A stretch of DNA of 64,000 nt from Paratinospora sagittata (lineage: Eukaryota > Streptophyta > Magnoliopsida > Ranunculales > Menispermaceae). The position numbers and the translations under genes were made by a program. This document shows, piece after piece, positions 38,140-47,137 of the stretch; position 1 is the first letter of the stretch; every line of letters starts with the position of its first letter. The notes below the pieces were generated by a model, which was not told the origin of the DNA, searched no databases, and saw only the letters and a list, made by a program, of their open reading frames with translations. Where the stretch lies: contig CM069598.1 of NCBI GenBank assembly GCA_035771175.1, positions 11,186,668 through 11,250,667 on the forward strand, in the 5' to 3' direction.

Positions 38140-38994
38140 ATGGAAAGTTCTTCGAAAGTCTCGAATGCGAAATTTGAAGTTGAGAAATTTAATGGCAAGA
38201 ACAATTTTGGAATATGGCAATGTGAAGTTCTTGATGTCTTAGCCCAACAAGATTTAGACGTTATTACTGTTTTGGAAGAAAAACCTGTTGATATGGATGA
38301 GAAGACTTGGAAGAAAATTAATCGTCAAGCTTGTGGTACCATAAGATTATGTTTGGCGAGGGAACATAAGTATTATGTTATGAAAGTAACTGAGGCTAAG
38401 GAACTTTGGCAGAAATTGGAAGATAAGTACATGACCAAGTGCATTGAAAATCGAATTTATTTGAAGAAAAAGCTCTACAGGTTTGACTACAAACCAGGTA
38501 ATTCCATGACTGAACATTTGGAAGAATTTAATCAATTACTTGCTGATTTATTAAATTTGGATGTTACTATTTCTGATGAGGATAAGGGTGTTCTTTTACT
38601 GAATTCATTACCCGATGAATATGAACATTTTTCTACTACTTTATTGCATGGAAAGAAAGCAATTAATTATGATGAGGTATCTTTTGCTTTGATTAACCAC
38701 ATGTATCGTAAAAAGGATAAACATGACAGCAAGGAGACTTCGTCAGCTTTGGTAATAAGGGGTAGATCTGAACAGAAGCAAGGAAAGAAAGATAGAAAAT
38801 CTCGATCTAAGTCGAGAGGGAAATCATCAGAAAGAAGAATTCCTGCAAAGAATGAATGTGGATATTGCTACGAGACGGGGCATTGGAAGAAAGACTGTCC
38901 GAAATTGCAGAATAAAAATCAGAACAGAGTTACTTCAAATATTGCACAAGTGAAGGATTCAGATTCAGGTATTGCACTGGTTTGGTATAAATAG
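38140..38994 (+). CDS. Copia gag-like protein (UBN2-type gag with CCHC zinc knuckle), copy A
   Basis: 284 residues from ATG 38140. It begins MESSSKVSNAKFEVEKFNGKNNFGIW, has the UBN2/gag-polypeptide fold region (LWQKLEDKYMTK...LYRFDYKPGNSMTEHLEEFNQLLADL...LLNSLPDEYEHFSTTLLHGK), a basic linker (KKDRKSRSKSRGKSSERR) and one zinc knuckle CGYCYETGHWKKDC (CX2CX4HX4C). It ends at TAG after SGIALVWYK, just where a full element would continue into protease. It is intact as a gag-only ORF. It packages element RNA into virus-like particles (family knowledge). Confidence 0.9.
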   Translation: MESSSKVSNAKFEVEKFNGKNNFGIWQCEVLDVLAQQDLDVITVLEEKPVDMDEKTWKKINRQACGTIRLCLAREHKYYVMKVTEAKELWQKLEDKYMTKCIENRIYLKKKLYRFDYKPGNSMTEHLEEFNQLLADLLNLDVTISDEDKGVLLLNSLPDEYEHFSTTLLHGKKAINYDEVSFALINHMYRKKDKHDSKETSSALVIRGRSEQKQGKKDRKSRSKSRGKSSERRIPAKNECGYCYETGHWKKDCPKLQNKNQNRVTSNIAQVKDSDSGIALVWYK

Positions 38995-39114
38995 GGTGTA
39001 CAATAGGGTGTACAATCTGAGATCGATGAATCTCGTGGAAATGATGAGTCCAGGGAAATAGAACTTTCGGAGATTAATATTAGAGAAACTCCACCAACAG
39101 TACAGGCGGGTCAG
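38995..39114 (+). pseudogene. Host-derived exon fragment inside the Copia element (copy A)
   Basis: Immediately after the gag stop, sequence encoding EIDESRGNDESREIELSEINIRETPPTVQAGQ runs to a GTAATA donor at 39115. It is nearly identical to 42091-42198. A short duplication (GGGTGTACAATA) sits at the junction. The same reading frame joins in phase to [10 protein letters not shown] exons. Confidence 0.55.
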
Positions 39115-39115
39115 G

Positions 39116-39185
<70 letters not shown>

Positions 39186-39638
39186 ATGTCCAATCCGTTT
39201 CTATCCAAATTTTTTTTTATTTCCTTTTGGAAATGTTTCTCATGAACCATTTTACTGTGTTCTTCTATTTGCCTACACATCACCATCTCATATTGTTCTC
39301 TCAATCAGAGGTTTTTTTTTTGTTTGTTTCTAATATTGTTGTTAATTGTCAAATTACTAAGAAGAATTTCTTCCCGAATAATCTCGGATGTGTGATCCAA
39401 AGGGGTAGTTGTGTCTAAAGATGAATAGAGAATGGTAGCTAGATAATTTAGGAGTGGAGATATATAGTAAGAGTTCAAAATCCAACTTATTTAAGATTGA
39501 TAGATATTAAATTGTTAATTACAAAATATAAATGCTTTTATTTTTTGTGCATTATTAATTATTTCCCCATCAGTTGTGTTAATAAATAATTAGTTGCACA
39601 TTTGAATTACTTTTACTAATTAATTGTGATGGATGCAG
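39115..39638 (+). other. Host-type intron copy with (TA)n(TG)n microsatellite
   Basis: A GT...AG interval with a long TA run followed by TG repeats (about 39117-39186) near the donor and GATGCAG at the acceptor. The same interval recurs at 42199-42750, and its 3' part again at about 42900-43331. Confidence 0.6.
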
Positions 39639-39690
39639 ACTGGCGCAGGAAATTCAATTACTAATGGATCAGCATATACAAGTAACCGTT
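39639..39690 (+). pseudogene. Host exon fragment (copy A) fused to Copia RNase H
   Basis: It starts ACTGGCGCAGGAAATTC after GATGCAG and encodes [16 protein letters not shown] in the host frame, then breaks abruptly into Copia pol sequence at about 39688. The same fragment occurs at 42751 and, less altered, at 43332. Confidence 0.6.
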
Positions 39691-40467
39691 GGAATTGAAA
39701 AGGCCAAACCTGTTAGTACACCGTTGGCTCCTCACTTTAAGCTCAGTGCTTTGATGGCTCCACGTACAGATGAGGAACGTAGTTTTATGGCTAAGGTTCC
39801 ATATGCAAGTGCAGTTGGCAGTTTGATGTATGCAATGGTGTGTACGAGACCAGACATTTCACAAGCAGTTAGTATGGTTAGCAGGTATATGCATGACCCA
39901 GGAAAAGAACATTGGCAAGCAGTGAAATGGATTTTGCGGTACATTTCATGTACGTTGGATGTTGGATTGGTATTTGAAAAGGATGACAGACTTGGTTTAC
40001 ATTTGGATGGATATGTGGATTCGGACTTTGCAGGTGATTTGGATAAGCGCCGTTCTACTAGTGGGTATGTGTTTACACTTTCTAGAAGACCGGTGAGTTG
40101 GAGGTCTACGTTGCAGTCTACAGTTGCTTTGTCTACTACAGAGGCAGAGTATATGGCTATGACAGAGGCTATTAAGGAGGCCATTTGGCTATTTGGTTTG
40201 CTTGGTGACGTGGGGGTTACTATGGATAGTGTCACAGTTCATTGTGATAGTCAGAGTGCTATTCATTTGGCAAAGAACCAGGTGCATCATGCAAGAACAA
40301 AACACATTAATGTCCGTTTTCATTTTGTTCGAGAGGTTATTGAGGATGGTGAGATTTCATTGATGAAGATCCATACAAAAGATAATCCTGCAGACATGTT
40401 GACCAAGATTGTACCAGCGATCAAGTTTGAGCATTGTTTGAACTTGATCAATGTCATTAGAACCTGA
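39664..40467 (+). CDS. Copia polyprotein C-terminal part: end of reverse transcriptase region and RNase H
   Basis: An open frame of 267 residues. The first ~8 codons are host-derived out-of-frame sequence; Copia sequence proper starts at about [19 protein letters not shown]. Typical blocks follow: [41 protein letters not shown] (RNase H, catalytic Asp in DSDFAGD), [11 protein letters not shown] (catalytic Glu), [13 protein letters not shown] (Asp) and [18 protein letters not shown], ending shortly before the polypurine tract. All key RNase H acids are present. Reverse transcriptase fingers, palm and the YxDD box are missing, so the element cannot move on its own. Confidence 0.9.
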   Translation: MDQHIQVTVGIEKAKPVSTPLAPHFKLSALMAPRTDEERSFMAKVPYASAVGSLMYAMVCTRPDISQAVSMVSRYMHDPGKEHWQAVKWILRYISCTLDVGLVFEKDDRLGLHLDGYVDSDFAGDLDKRRSTSGYVFTLSRRPVSWRSTLQSTVALSTTEAEYMAMTEAIKEAIWLFGLLGDVGVTMDSVTVHCDSQSAIHLAKNQVHHARTKHINVRFHFVREVIEDGEISLMKIHTKDNPADMLTKIVPAIKFEHCLNLINVIRT

Positions 40468-40538
40468 GCGCTTTCGGGCGCATTTGGAGATGAGATTGGT
40501 GATTGGTTTGTTTAGGCGATCTCGCCAAGGTGGAGATT

Positions 40539-40825
40539 TGTTGATTATTTGGCTCGTCCTATTCGTGGGCGTTTATGTCATTTTATTATGAAGTTAGTAT
40601 TTGAAGCAAACCTCTCATTATTATAAATGCCCTATTACTGTATTTTGAGGGCATGAGAGTTTTGAAGCATATTTGTACTCTCCTTTTGGAATTCCCCAAT
40701 TAGTGATTCTCATCTCCCGTGGAGTAGGCGGAGTTTCGCCGAACCACGTAAATCTTTGTGTTCTTGTTTCCATTATTTACTTTTGCATTCGATTGGTTTG
40801 ATATTCGATTCCGCTGCGCACAACA
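40539..40825 (+). repeat. Copia LTR 2
   Basis: 287 bases, TGTTGATT...GCGCACAACA, preceded by a purine tract and followed by ATTGGTATCAGAGC (intact methionine-tRNA primer site). It is almost identical to LTR 1 apart from one deletion, so the duplication is fairly recent. Confidence 0.88.
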
Positions 40826-41235
40826 AATTGGTATCAGAGCTTTGGGTTCTGAAATTGGATTCGAAGAACGATTTGAAGAAGAAGAACGTTTTTGACGACG
40901 GGTTGTATCGCCGTGGCAAGAAACAAAAGATCACGTTTAACATTTGTTTTTCGTTTTAACGTTATTACTGTTTTGGGCGTTGAAATTGAAAAAAAATAAA
41001 ATTAAAATAACGTGATTTCTTTTTTTTTTTGTGAACCGTGAAGAAGAACTTGATTCTTCAAGTTTTTTTTTTTTTTTTGGCTGAACGTGGAGTTTCTGAA
41101 ACAAAAATTTTCACTTTAGTTGTGATTATTTTATCACAAAATCGATTGGTTTCTTGATCTTCAAATTGGACCGTGAGCAATTTTGGCGTGTTTGTTTTTT
41201 GCTCAACGTGAATCTGGTTCTTTGAAAAATTGGAG

Positions 41236-42090
41236 ATGGAAAGTTCTTCGAAAGTCTCGAATGCGAAATTTGAAGTTGAGAAATTTAATGGCAAGAACAA
41301 TTTTGGAATGTGGCAATGTGAAGTTCTTGATGTCTTAGCCCAATAAGATTTAGACGTTATTACTGTTTTGGAAGAAAAACCTGTTGATATGGATGAGAAG
41401 ACTTGGAAGAAAATTAATCGTCAAGCTTGTGGTACCATAAGATTATGTTTGGCGAAGGAACATAAGTATTCTGTTATGAAAGTAACTGAGGCTAAGAAAC
41501 TTTGGCAGAAATTGGAAGATAAGTACATGACCAAGTGCATTGAAAATCGAATTTATTTGAAGAAAAAGCTCTACAGGTTTGACTACAAACCAGGTAATTC
41601 CATGACTGAACATTTGGAAGAATTTAATCAATTACTTGCTGATTTATTAAATTTGGATGTTACTATTTCTGATGAGGATAAGGGTGTTCTTTTACTGAAT
41701 TCATTACCCGATGAATATGAACATTTTTCTACTACTTTATTGCATGGAAAGAAAGCAATTAATTATGATGAGGTATCTTTTGCTTTGATTAACCACATGT
41801 ATCGTAAAAAGGATAAACATGACAGCAAGGAGACTTCGTCAGCTTTGGTAATAAGGGATAGATCTGAACAGAAGCAAGGAAAGAAAGATAGAAAATCTCG
41901 ATCTAAGTCGAGAGGGAAATCATCAGAAAGAAGAATTCCTGCAAAGAATGAATGTGGATATTGCTACGAGACGGGGCATTGGAAGAAAGACTGTCCGAAA
42001 TTGCAGAATAAAAATCAGAACAGAGTTACTTCAAATATTGCACAAGTGAAGGATTCAGATTCAGATATTTCACTTGTTTGGTATAAATAG
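41236..42090 (+). pseudogene. Copia gag copy B, interrupted by a nonsense codon
   Basis: A near-identical repeat of the gag at 38140-38994. Codon 37 is TAA (41344-41346) where copy A has CAA (Gln), a single C-to-T change. A downstream ATG-less frame continues intact through the zinc knuckle CGYCYETGHWKKDC and ends TAG at 42090. It is followed by no RNase H or LTR, so this second unit is 3'-truncated and joins host sequence. Confidence 0.88.
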
Positions 42091-42198
42091 GGTGTACAAT
42101 CTGAGATTGATGAATCTCGTGGAAATGATGAGTCCATGGAAATAGAACTTTCGAAGATTAATATTAAAGAAACTCCACCAACAGTACAGGCGGGTCAG
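42091..42198 (+). pseudogene. Host exon fragment next to gag copy B
   Basis: Encodes GVQSEIDESRGNDESMEIELSKINIKETPPTVQAGQ, then a GTAATATATA donor. In phase 0 it can join the exon at 43332 ([17 protein letters not shown]...). Hydrophilic and acidic, it could be the cytoplasmic N-terminus of the membrane protein encoded downstream. Confidence 0.5.
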
Positions 42199-42750
42199 GT
42201 AATATATATATATATATATATATATATTTGTGTGTGTGTGTGTATGTCCAATCCGTTTCTATCCTTCTACCCACATATCATTAATTTATGTGAATAATAA
42301 CTTGTACATGGAAGACTAATTTTTTTTTTATTTCTTTTTGGAAATGTTTCTCATGAACCGTTTTACTGTGTTCTTCTATTTGCCTACACATCACCATTTC
42401 ATATTGTTCTCTCAATCAGAGGTTTTTTTTTTTTTTTGTTTCTAATATTGTTGTTAATTGTCAAATTACTAAGAAGAATTTCTTCCCGAATAATCCCGGA
42501 TGTGTGATCCAAAGGGGTAGTTGTGTCTAAAGATGAATACATAATGGTAGCTAGATAATTTAGGAGTGGAGATATATAGTAAGAGTTCAAAATCCAACTT
42601 ATTTAAGATTGATAGATATTAAATTGTTAATTACAAACTATAAATGCTTTTATTTTTTGTGCATTATTAATTATTTCCCCATCAGTTGTGTTAATAAATA
42701 ATTAGTTGCACATTTGAATTACTTTTACTAATTAATTGTGATGGATGCAG

Positions 42751-42900
42751 ACTGGCGCAGGAAATTCAATTACTAATGGATCAGCATATACAAGTAACAT
42801 CTTGCTCATCATTCGGAAGATTTGGCTTATGATTGTCAAATATTTGGTAATGCCTACTTCATTAGTTGTTGCTTCAAATGCTAGTGCATTTCCTTTTTTT
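42751..42900 (+). pseudogene. Degenerate copy of the host 3' exon
   Basis: After GATGCAG it reads [16 protein letters not shown], then runs parallel to 43332-43470 with many differences (ATTTGGCTTATGATTGTCAAATATTTGGTAATGCC against ATTGGGCGTATGGTTGTCAAGTATTTGGTTATGCC), losing the frame, and fades out near 42890. Confidence 0.6.
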
Positions 42901-43331
42901 TGTAAATGTTTCTTGTGAACAGTTTTACTTACACATCACCCATCTCATATTGTGTTGGATCTAATATTATTGTTGATGGGTGAACCTGAGTAGAATTTCT
43001 TGGTGAATAATCCTGGGTGTGTGATCTAAGGGGGTAGATGTGTGTAGGGATGAATATCGAATGGTAGCTAGTAATTAATAATTTAGGAGTGGAGATATAT
43101 AGTAAGAGTTCAAAATCCAACTTATTTAAGATTGATAGATATTAAATTGTTAATTACAACATTTGAATAGCCTTTATGACTGATTTTATTCTCTTTCCAA
43201 GCACGATATGTTAAAAAAATAAAAATGCCTTTATAGTTTGTTCATTATTAAGTCTTTCCTCATCAGTTGCGTTAATAAATAATTAGTAGTACATTTGAAT
43301 TACTTTTAATAATTAATTGGGGTAGATGCAG

Positions 43332-43736
43332 ACAGGCGCAGGAAACTCAATTACTAATGGATTGGCTGATACAAATGACGACTTACTCAAGCACTTCCAG
43401 AAGATTGGGCGTATGGTTGTCAAGTATTTGGTTATGCCAACTTCATTGGTTGTCGCTCCAAATGCTATAGCTACAGCAGTCAATCTCTTTCAAGTGTTTA
43501 CGGCAAACAACACAGTTGCTGTGTCCACCAAAACATTTTTTCTGAAACCTTACTTTGTTTCAGCAATAGTAAACATTTCTCTTGGTGCAATTTTGTTCAT
43601 GCTATCTGTTACCAGGCAAAACTTCCAAGAAAAGTTGTTTGTTCTTAAGGTGGCAATCCTACTTACTTCTGTTTCAACCGTTATGGAAATCGCCTTGCTG
43701 TTTGCACTAGGTTGGCAGATGGTGTCGCTGGTATAA
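43332..43736 (+). CDS. C-terminal exon of an unrecognised host membrane protein
   Basis: An exon after a TAGATGCAG acceptor, phase 0, encoding 134 residues: [26 protein letters not shown], then hydrophobic segments near MPTSLVVAPNAIATAVNLFQVF, PYFVSAIVNISLGAILFMLSV and KLFVLKVAILLTSVSTVMEIALLFALGW, ending SLV and TAA. So it is a three-helix C-terminal part of a larger protein. I do not recognise the family. Likely upstream exons are 42091-42198 and, before the Copia insertion, 37279-37373. With gag sequence now between those exons, normal expression is doubtful unless a new promoter is used. Confidence 0.65.
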   Translation, partial: TGAGNSITNGLADTNDDLLKHFQKIGRMVVKYLVMPTSLVVAPNAIATAVNLFQVFTANNTVAVSTKTFFLKPYFVSAIVNISLGAILFMLSVTRQNFQEKLFVLKVAILLTSVSTVMEIALLFALGWQMVSLV

Positions 43737-45685
43737 ACATATAGAAAAAATCTGTCCGCATGCCAGTTTCTTTATCAAAGCATGCAAATAAGTAGACAGG
43801 TAATAGTTACATATATTGTGATTGTGAACCTAGATGCAGTGATGTTGTTGCTTTGCTCATCAACATGTTATAGAGAATCAATATTCTGACACAAAAAATA
43901 AATTTGAAGAATAAGGTCGTCTTTGAAAGACGAGCAAACCAACTTACGTGTAAAGTGCCATGTCAACATGTGTTGGAAAAGTAGTAGTCGAAGAAGGGTC
44001 GTGAAGCTATAAGCTGACCGATGAAATCGTTGAGCGGTAAGAGCTAGTAGTGGTCTCGAGCGTCGCAACCTTGACCAGTTTCTCTACGTAGACCGGTTTG
44101 AAAGAGAAAAGCTGAGAAAAGTGTTTTTAGTTTTGCAGTCTCTCCGTTCACATGCTGTATTTTTCTTTTACTTTCTTAGGGTTTTCATCAATAACTTTTT
44201 CTCTTTAATTTCATTATTCTCCCTCTAGCTTTTTGAAAGGGCTGCTATGACTTCATAATTACTCTGTGTTGTTTACAATTGAAAATCATATACTAAAAAG
44301 GGAAATAAAAGGTAACCCAATTTAATAAAGGAGATTTGGGTGTTAAAAGAAATGGATGATGTGGATGTTTATCGTTAATTACAGGTGATTGAGATAGATT
44401 AAATTTCTAAACTGGTCCAATCGTGAAATTGTGGGAGTCACACGTGTCTCACCATCTCTGATAGCGTAAAATATAAGGATTATTAAATTTTTTTTGTCTT
44501 ATATATATGGTATAAGATTTCATCAAAATAGTATATATATATCCTCCTAAAACTAGGTCTAGCCCAATATTTTCATCAAAATTGTACATCCTTACAAAAC
44601 TAGATCTCTAGCCTCCTTGTTCTTGTGTAAAAATTCTTATAGCTTCCTCCCACTCTAATGAAAACTTTCTTTCCATAGAAAAAAAATAAAAAAAATCAAT
44701 AGGTCTAGAGTACTAATATGAAAAGTCCATACGATTACAGCTGGATCACGCCCACCTCATATGCATGTCTGAGAATCTTCTCTACCTTGGCCCAAAGCCT
44801 AAAAAAATATCAAAAGTTAATTTTATCGTTCAAAAGGTGAGTTGAGCCGTGTTAGTCACTTACATGAAAGGTGATGATGCTAATTAGATTTTTTTTTTTT
44901 TTTTTGCTCTAATAGATATATAAGAGCATTATTAAGCCAACCAAATGACACGAAATTACCATCAAAGTTTAAGGATTATTGGGTTAATTTACACATACTA
45001 CTTATAATGAAAATAATTAGAGGAGTTTAGGGTGTGAACATTTTACCCTAAATCCCAATATTACACACAATTTTTAAATGATTTAGCCATTTTATAAATT
45101 TAAATATAAATACCCGTGGGTATAAAAGTAATTGAGCAGTAAAAAGAAGTGGACAAACTTCTCCTAATCATTCTCACAAATTTCTTTCCTCTCATGACGA
45201 TTACAGACCACCTATCCACTTTTTCCAAAAACTCTCGCTTTCTTTGTACTTACACACTACTCCTCAACCCCTAAGAGTTTTCTTTTTTCTTTTAGTCGAA
45301 ACTTCTCTCTTTGCTTCTCTTATAGAAAAAACATCTTTTCTTCTTCTATTCTGAGAAAGACATTTTTGCTTGAAGATTTATCGAAGAAGAAGATAAAGAT
45401 GATGATGATAAAAGAATGGAGAAAAAAGAGGTTTTTGGGCAATATATATGAGAACAAATCAGAGATAGAATGATTGAAGTCATATGAAAACATACATCAT
45501 CAAATGTATATGAAGTCTAGAATTATTTGGCGGCTTGCGCCACATTTACTAGTATATATAAAACACACAACATTGCGTCAATAACTGATACATGCATGGT
45601 ATTGATTTTCACTCTATTCCGTCTCTCTCCTACTCTTCTTCTCTTTGGCCACATGTTGTCTCTTTTTCGATTTTTGCAACAAATT
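43737..45685. other. Intergenic region between the host/Copia mosaic and the Gypsy cluster
   Basis: 3'UTR of the exon at 43332-43736, then AT-rich DNA. No gene is supported. Sequence at 43872-43920 (CAATATTCTGACACAAAAAATAAATTTGAAGAA) resembles 30892-30925. Around 45040-45430 pyrimidine-rich sequence followed by purine-rich GAAGAAGAAG resembles the inner parts of the elements at 7.3-8.3 kb and 33.7-34.6 kb, without clear ends. Confidence 0.4.
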
Positions 45686-47137
45686 TGTTACGACGCCCCT
45701 AACGTAGGCTGACGTCATGATCGGTACAGTATATTATACACTGTACATACCCATATACAGTATATAATACACTGTCAGCCTTCACGTAGTCTCACAATCA
45801 ATCCCAAAATTTACAGTAATTTTTTTTTTCTAATATACCACAAATCACATCCAATATAGATCTCTATAATCATTCCCTTCCTTCACACATCACATTTTCA
45901 TTTCATCATTCAATATATTAAACTATATATATGCCCATCCCATCTAGATGATAATACATATATATATATATATATATAATGTGTGATAAGTATACATATC
46001 AAAATAACAAAAATATAATTTATTTCCTCCAAGCATACATACACATACCAGACAAGTTCCTTTTCCCTTCGAGTCAATACCTGAAATATTAGAGGAAATA
46101 GGGTGAGCAAACAACAGCTCAGTGAATATAGTTCTTGAGATGACAATTATATACATTTAGAGAAATATGACATTTAAAATCATTTCAAACACTTGTTCAA
46201 CACATGCATCATTCAACGAATATATTGTACATGTCAACAACATAAATTGCATGATTTTCAATAACACAATGCATAATCTCCCTCCTCCGCAAGGCAAGAG
46301 AGCGGGTCTAACCCTTGTATGGTTGTTACAAGGTAGCCACAACCTCTCATTACCCAATTCACAGTCATTTCAAGGATCCCAACCCTTGTTAGGACAGACC
46401 TACTGACAATGAGGACTTGCAAAACCTCATATGGGTCTAATTCCTAACGAAATGACAATGAGGATTCGCAAAACCTCATCATTACAAACTCCAATTGCTA
46501 AAAATCAATTTGCATGATCCATAAAACTCAATGCATTATATATAAATATAACATGCATACAATCAAACATTTTATATACGTACAATGTCATACAAGAACC
46601 AACGCAAGAAAACTATACTCACAGTACAACACGTTCCACTTAAACCCAATCATCGTCGCTTTCGAGTCCAGCTCCAAGTTAAATCCAACTAATTTAACCT
46701 GTCACAATCACTCCATAATTCAATTTTATGTATTCATTTCTATGTACATCTTTAATTTCTCAACTCACTTCAAATCACGAATAATAAATCCATTTAGGAC
46801 TCATAAGCAGTTGAAGAAACTACTAAATCGTTTCTGTGGTCAATCTAGATATTTCCACAAGAAAGAACAGTGAAAATAGATGTCCAAATCATATTTTCAC
46901 GACACCATATACTTAGTTACTAAAACAATTAAAGCATATCCAAATATCATGTTCTAACGTCCGAAATTCAGTTCTTCACGATTTTATGATCTCAAACCGG
47001 GGTTTCATTGGGTTTACATCACTGGTCACATCACTGGGTTTACATCACTGGCTCCTACGTATACACTACGTGTATTATATATCTCGATATATGTGTACTT
47101 CAACGTATGTATGTAATTAAATTTACGGGGTGTTACA
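45686..47137 (-). repeat. Gypsy LTR, minus orientation (3' LTR of a degraded element)
   Basis: In minus orientation it starts TGTAACACCCCGTAAATT at 47137, just after a polypurine tract (AAGTTGGGGAGAT, 47150-47138), and ends GGGGCGTCGTAACA at 45686: 1452 bases with TG...CA ends. Near its 3' end is a palindromic TGACGTCA (45710-45717) and paired CAGTGTA/TACACTG arms. A TA repeat lies at about 45958-45978. It is the reverse complement of most of 53640-55047. Confidence 0.85.

Larger units (their letters stand above)
37374..40825 (+). mobile_element. Ty1/Copia LTR retrotransposon, rearranged, with host-gene sequence inside
   Basis: Two LTRs (37374-37694 and 40539-40825) bracket a leader, a gag ORF (38140-38994), about 700 bases of host-like exon/intron sequence (38995-39690), the last pol domain, RNase H (to 40467), and a polypurine tract AAGGTGGAGATT just before the second LTR. 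Protease, integrase and most of reverse transcriptase are missing, replaced by the host-like piece. A second LTR-proximal internal region follows the second LTR, so this is part of a partial tandem array. Confidence 0.85.

Noticed and set aside
39080..39304. Minus-strand frame with long IYIYIY/THTHTH runs
   Set aside because: Product of the TA/TG microsatellite, not a gene.
39732..40235. 167-codon minus-strand frame opposite Copia RNase H
   Set aside because: Shadow of the RNase H coding sequence on the other strand.
46514..46873. 119-codon frame inside the minus-oriented LTR
   Set aside because: Lies wholly in LTR sequence, is broken in the other LTR copy and has no known domain.
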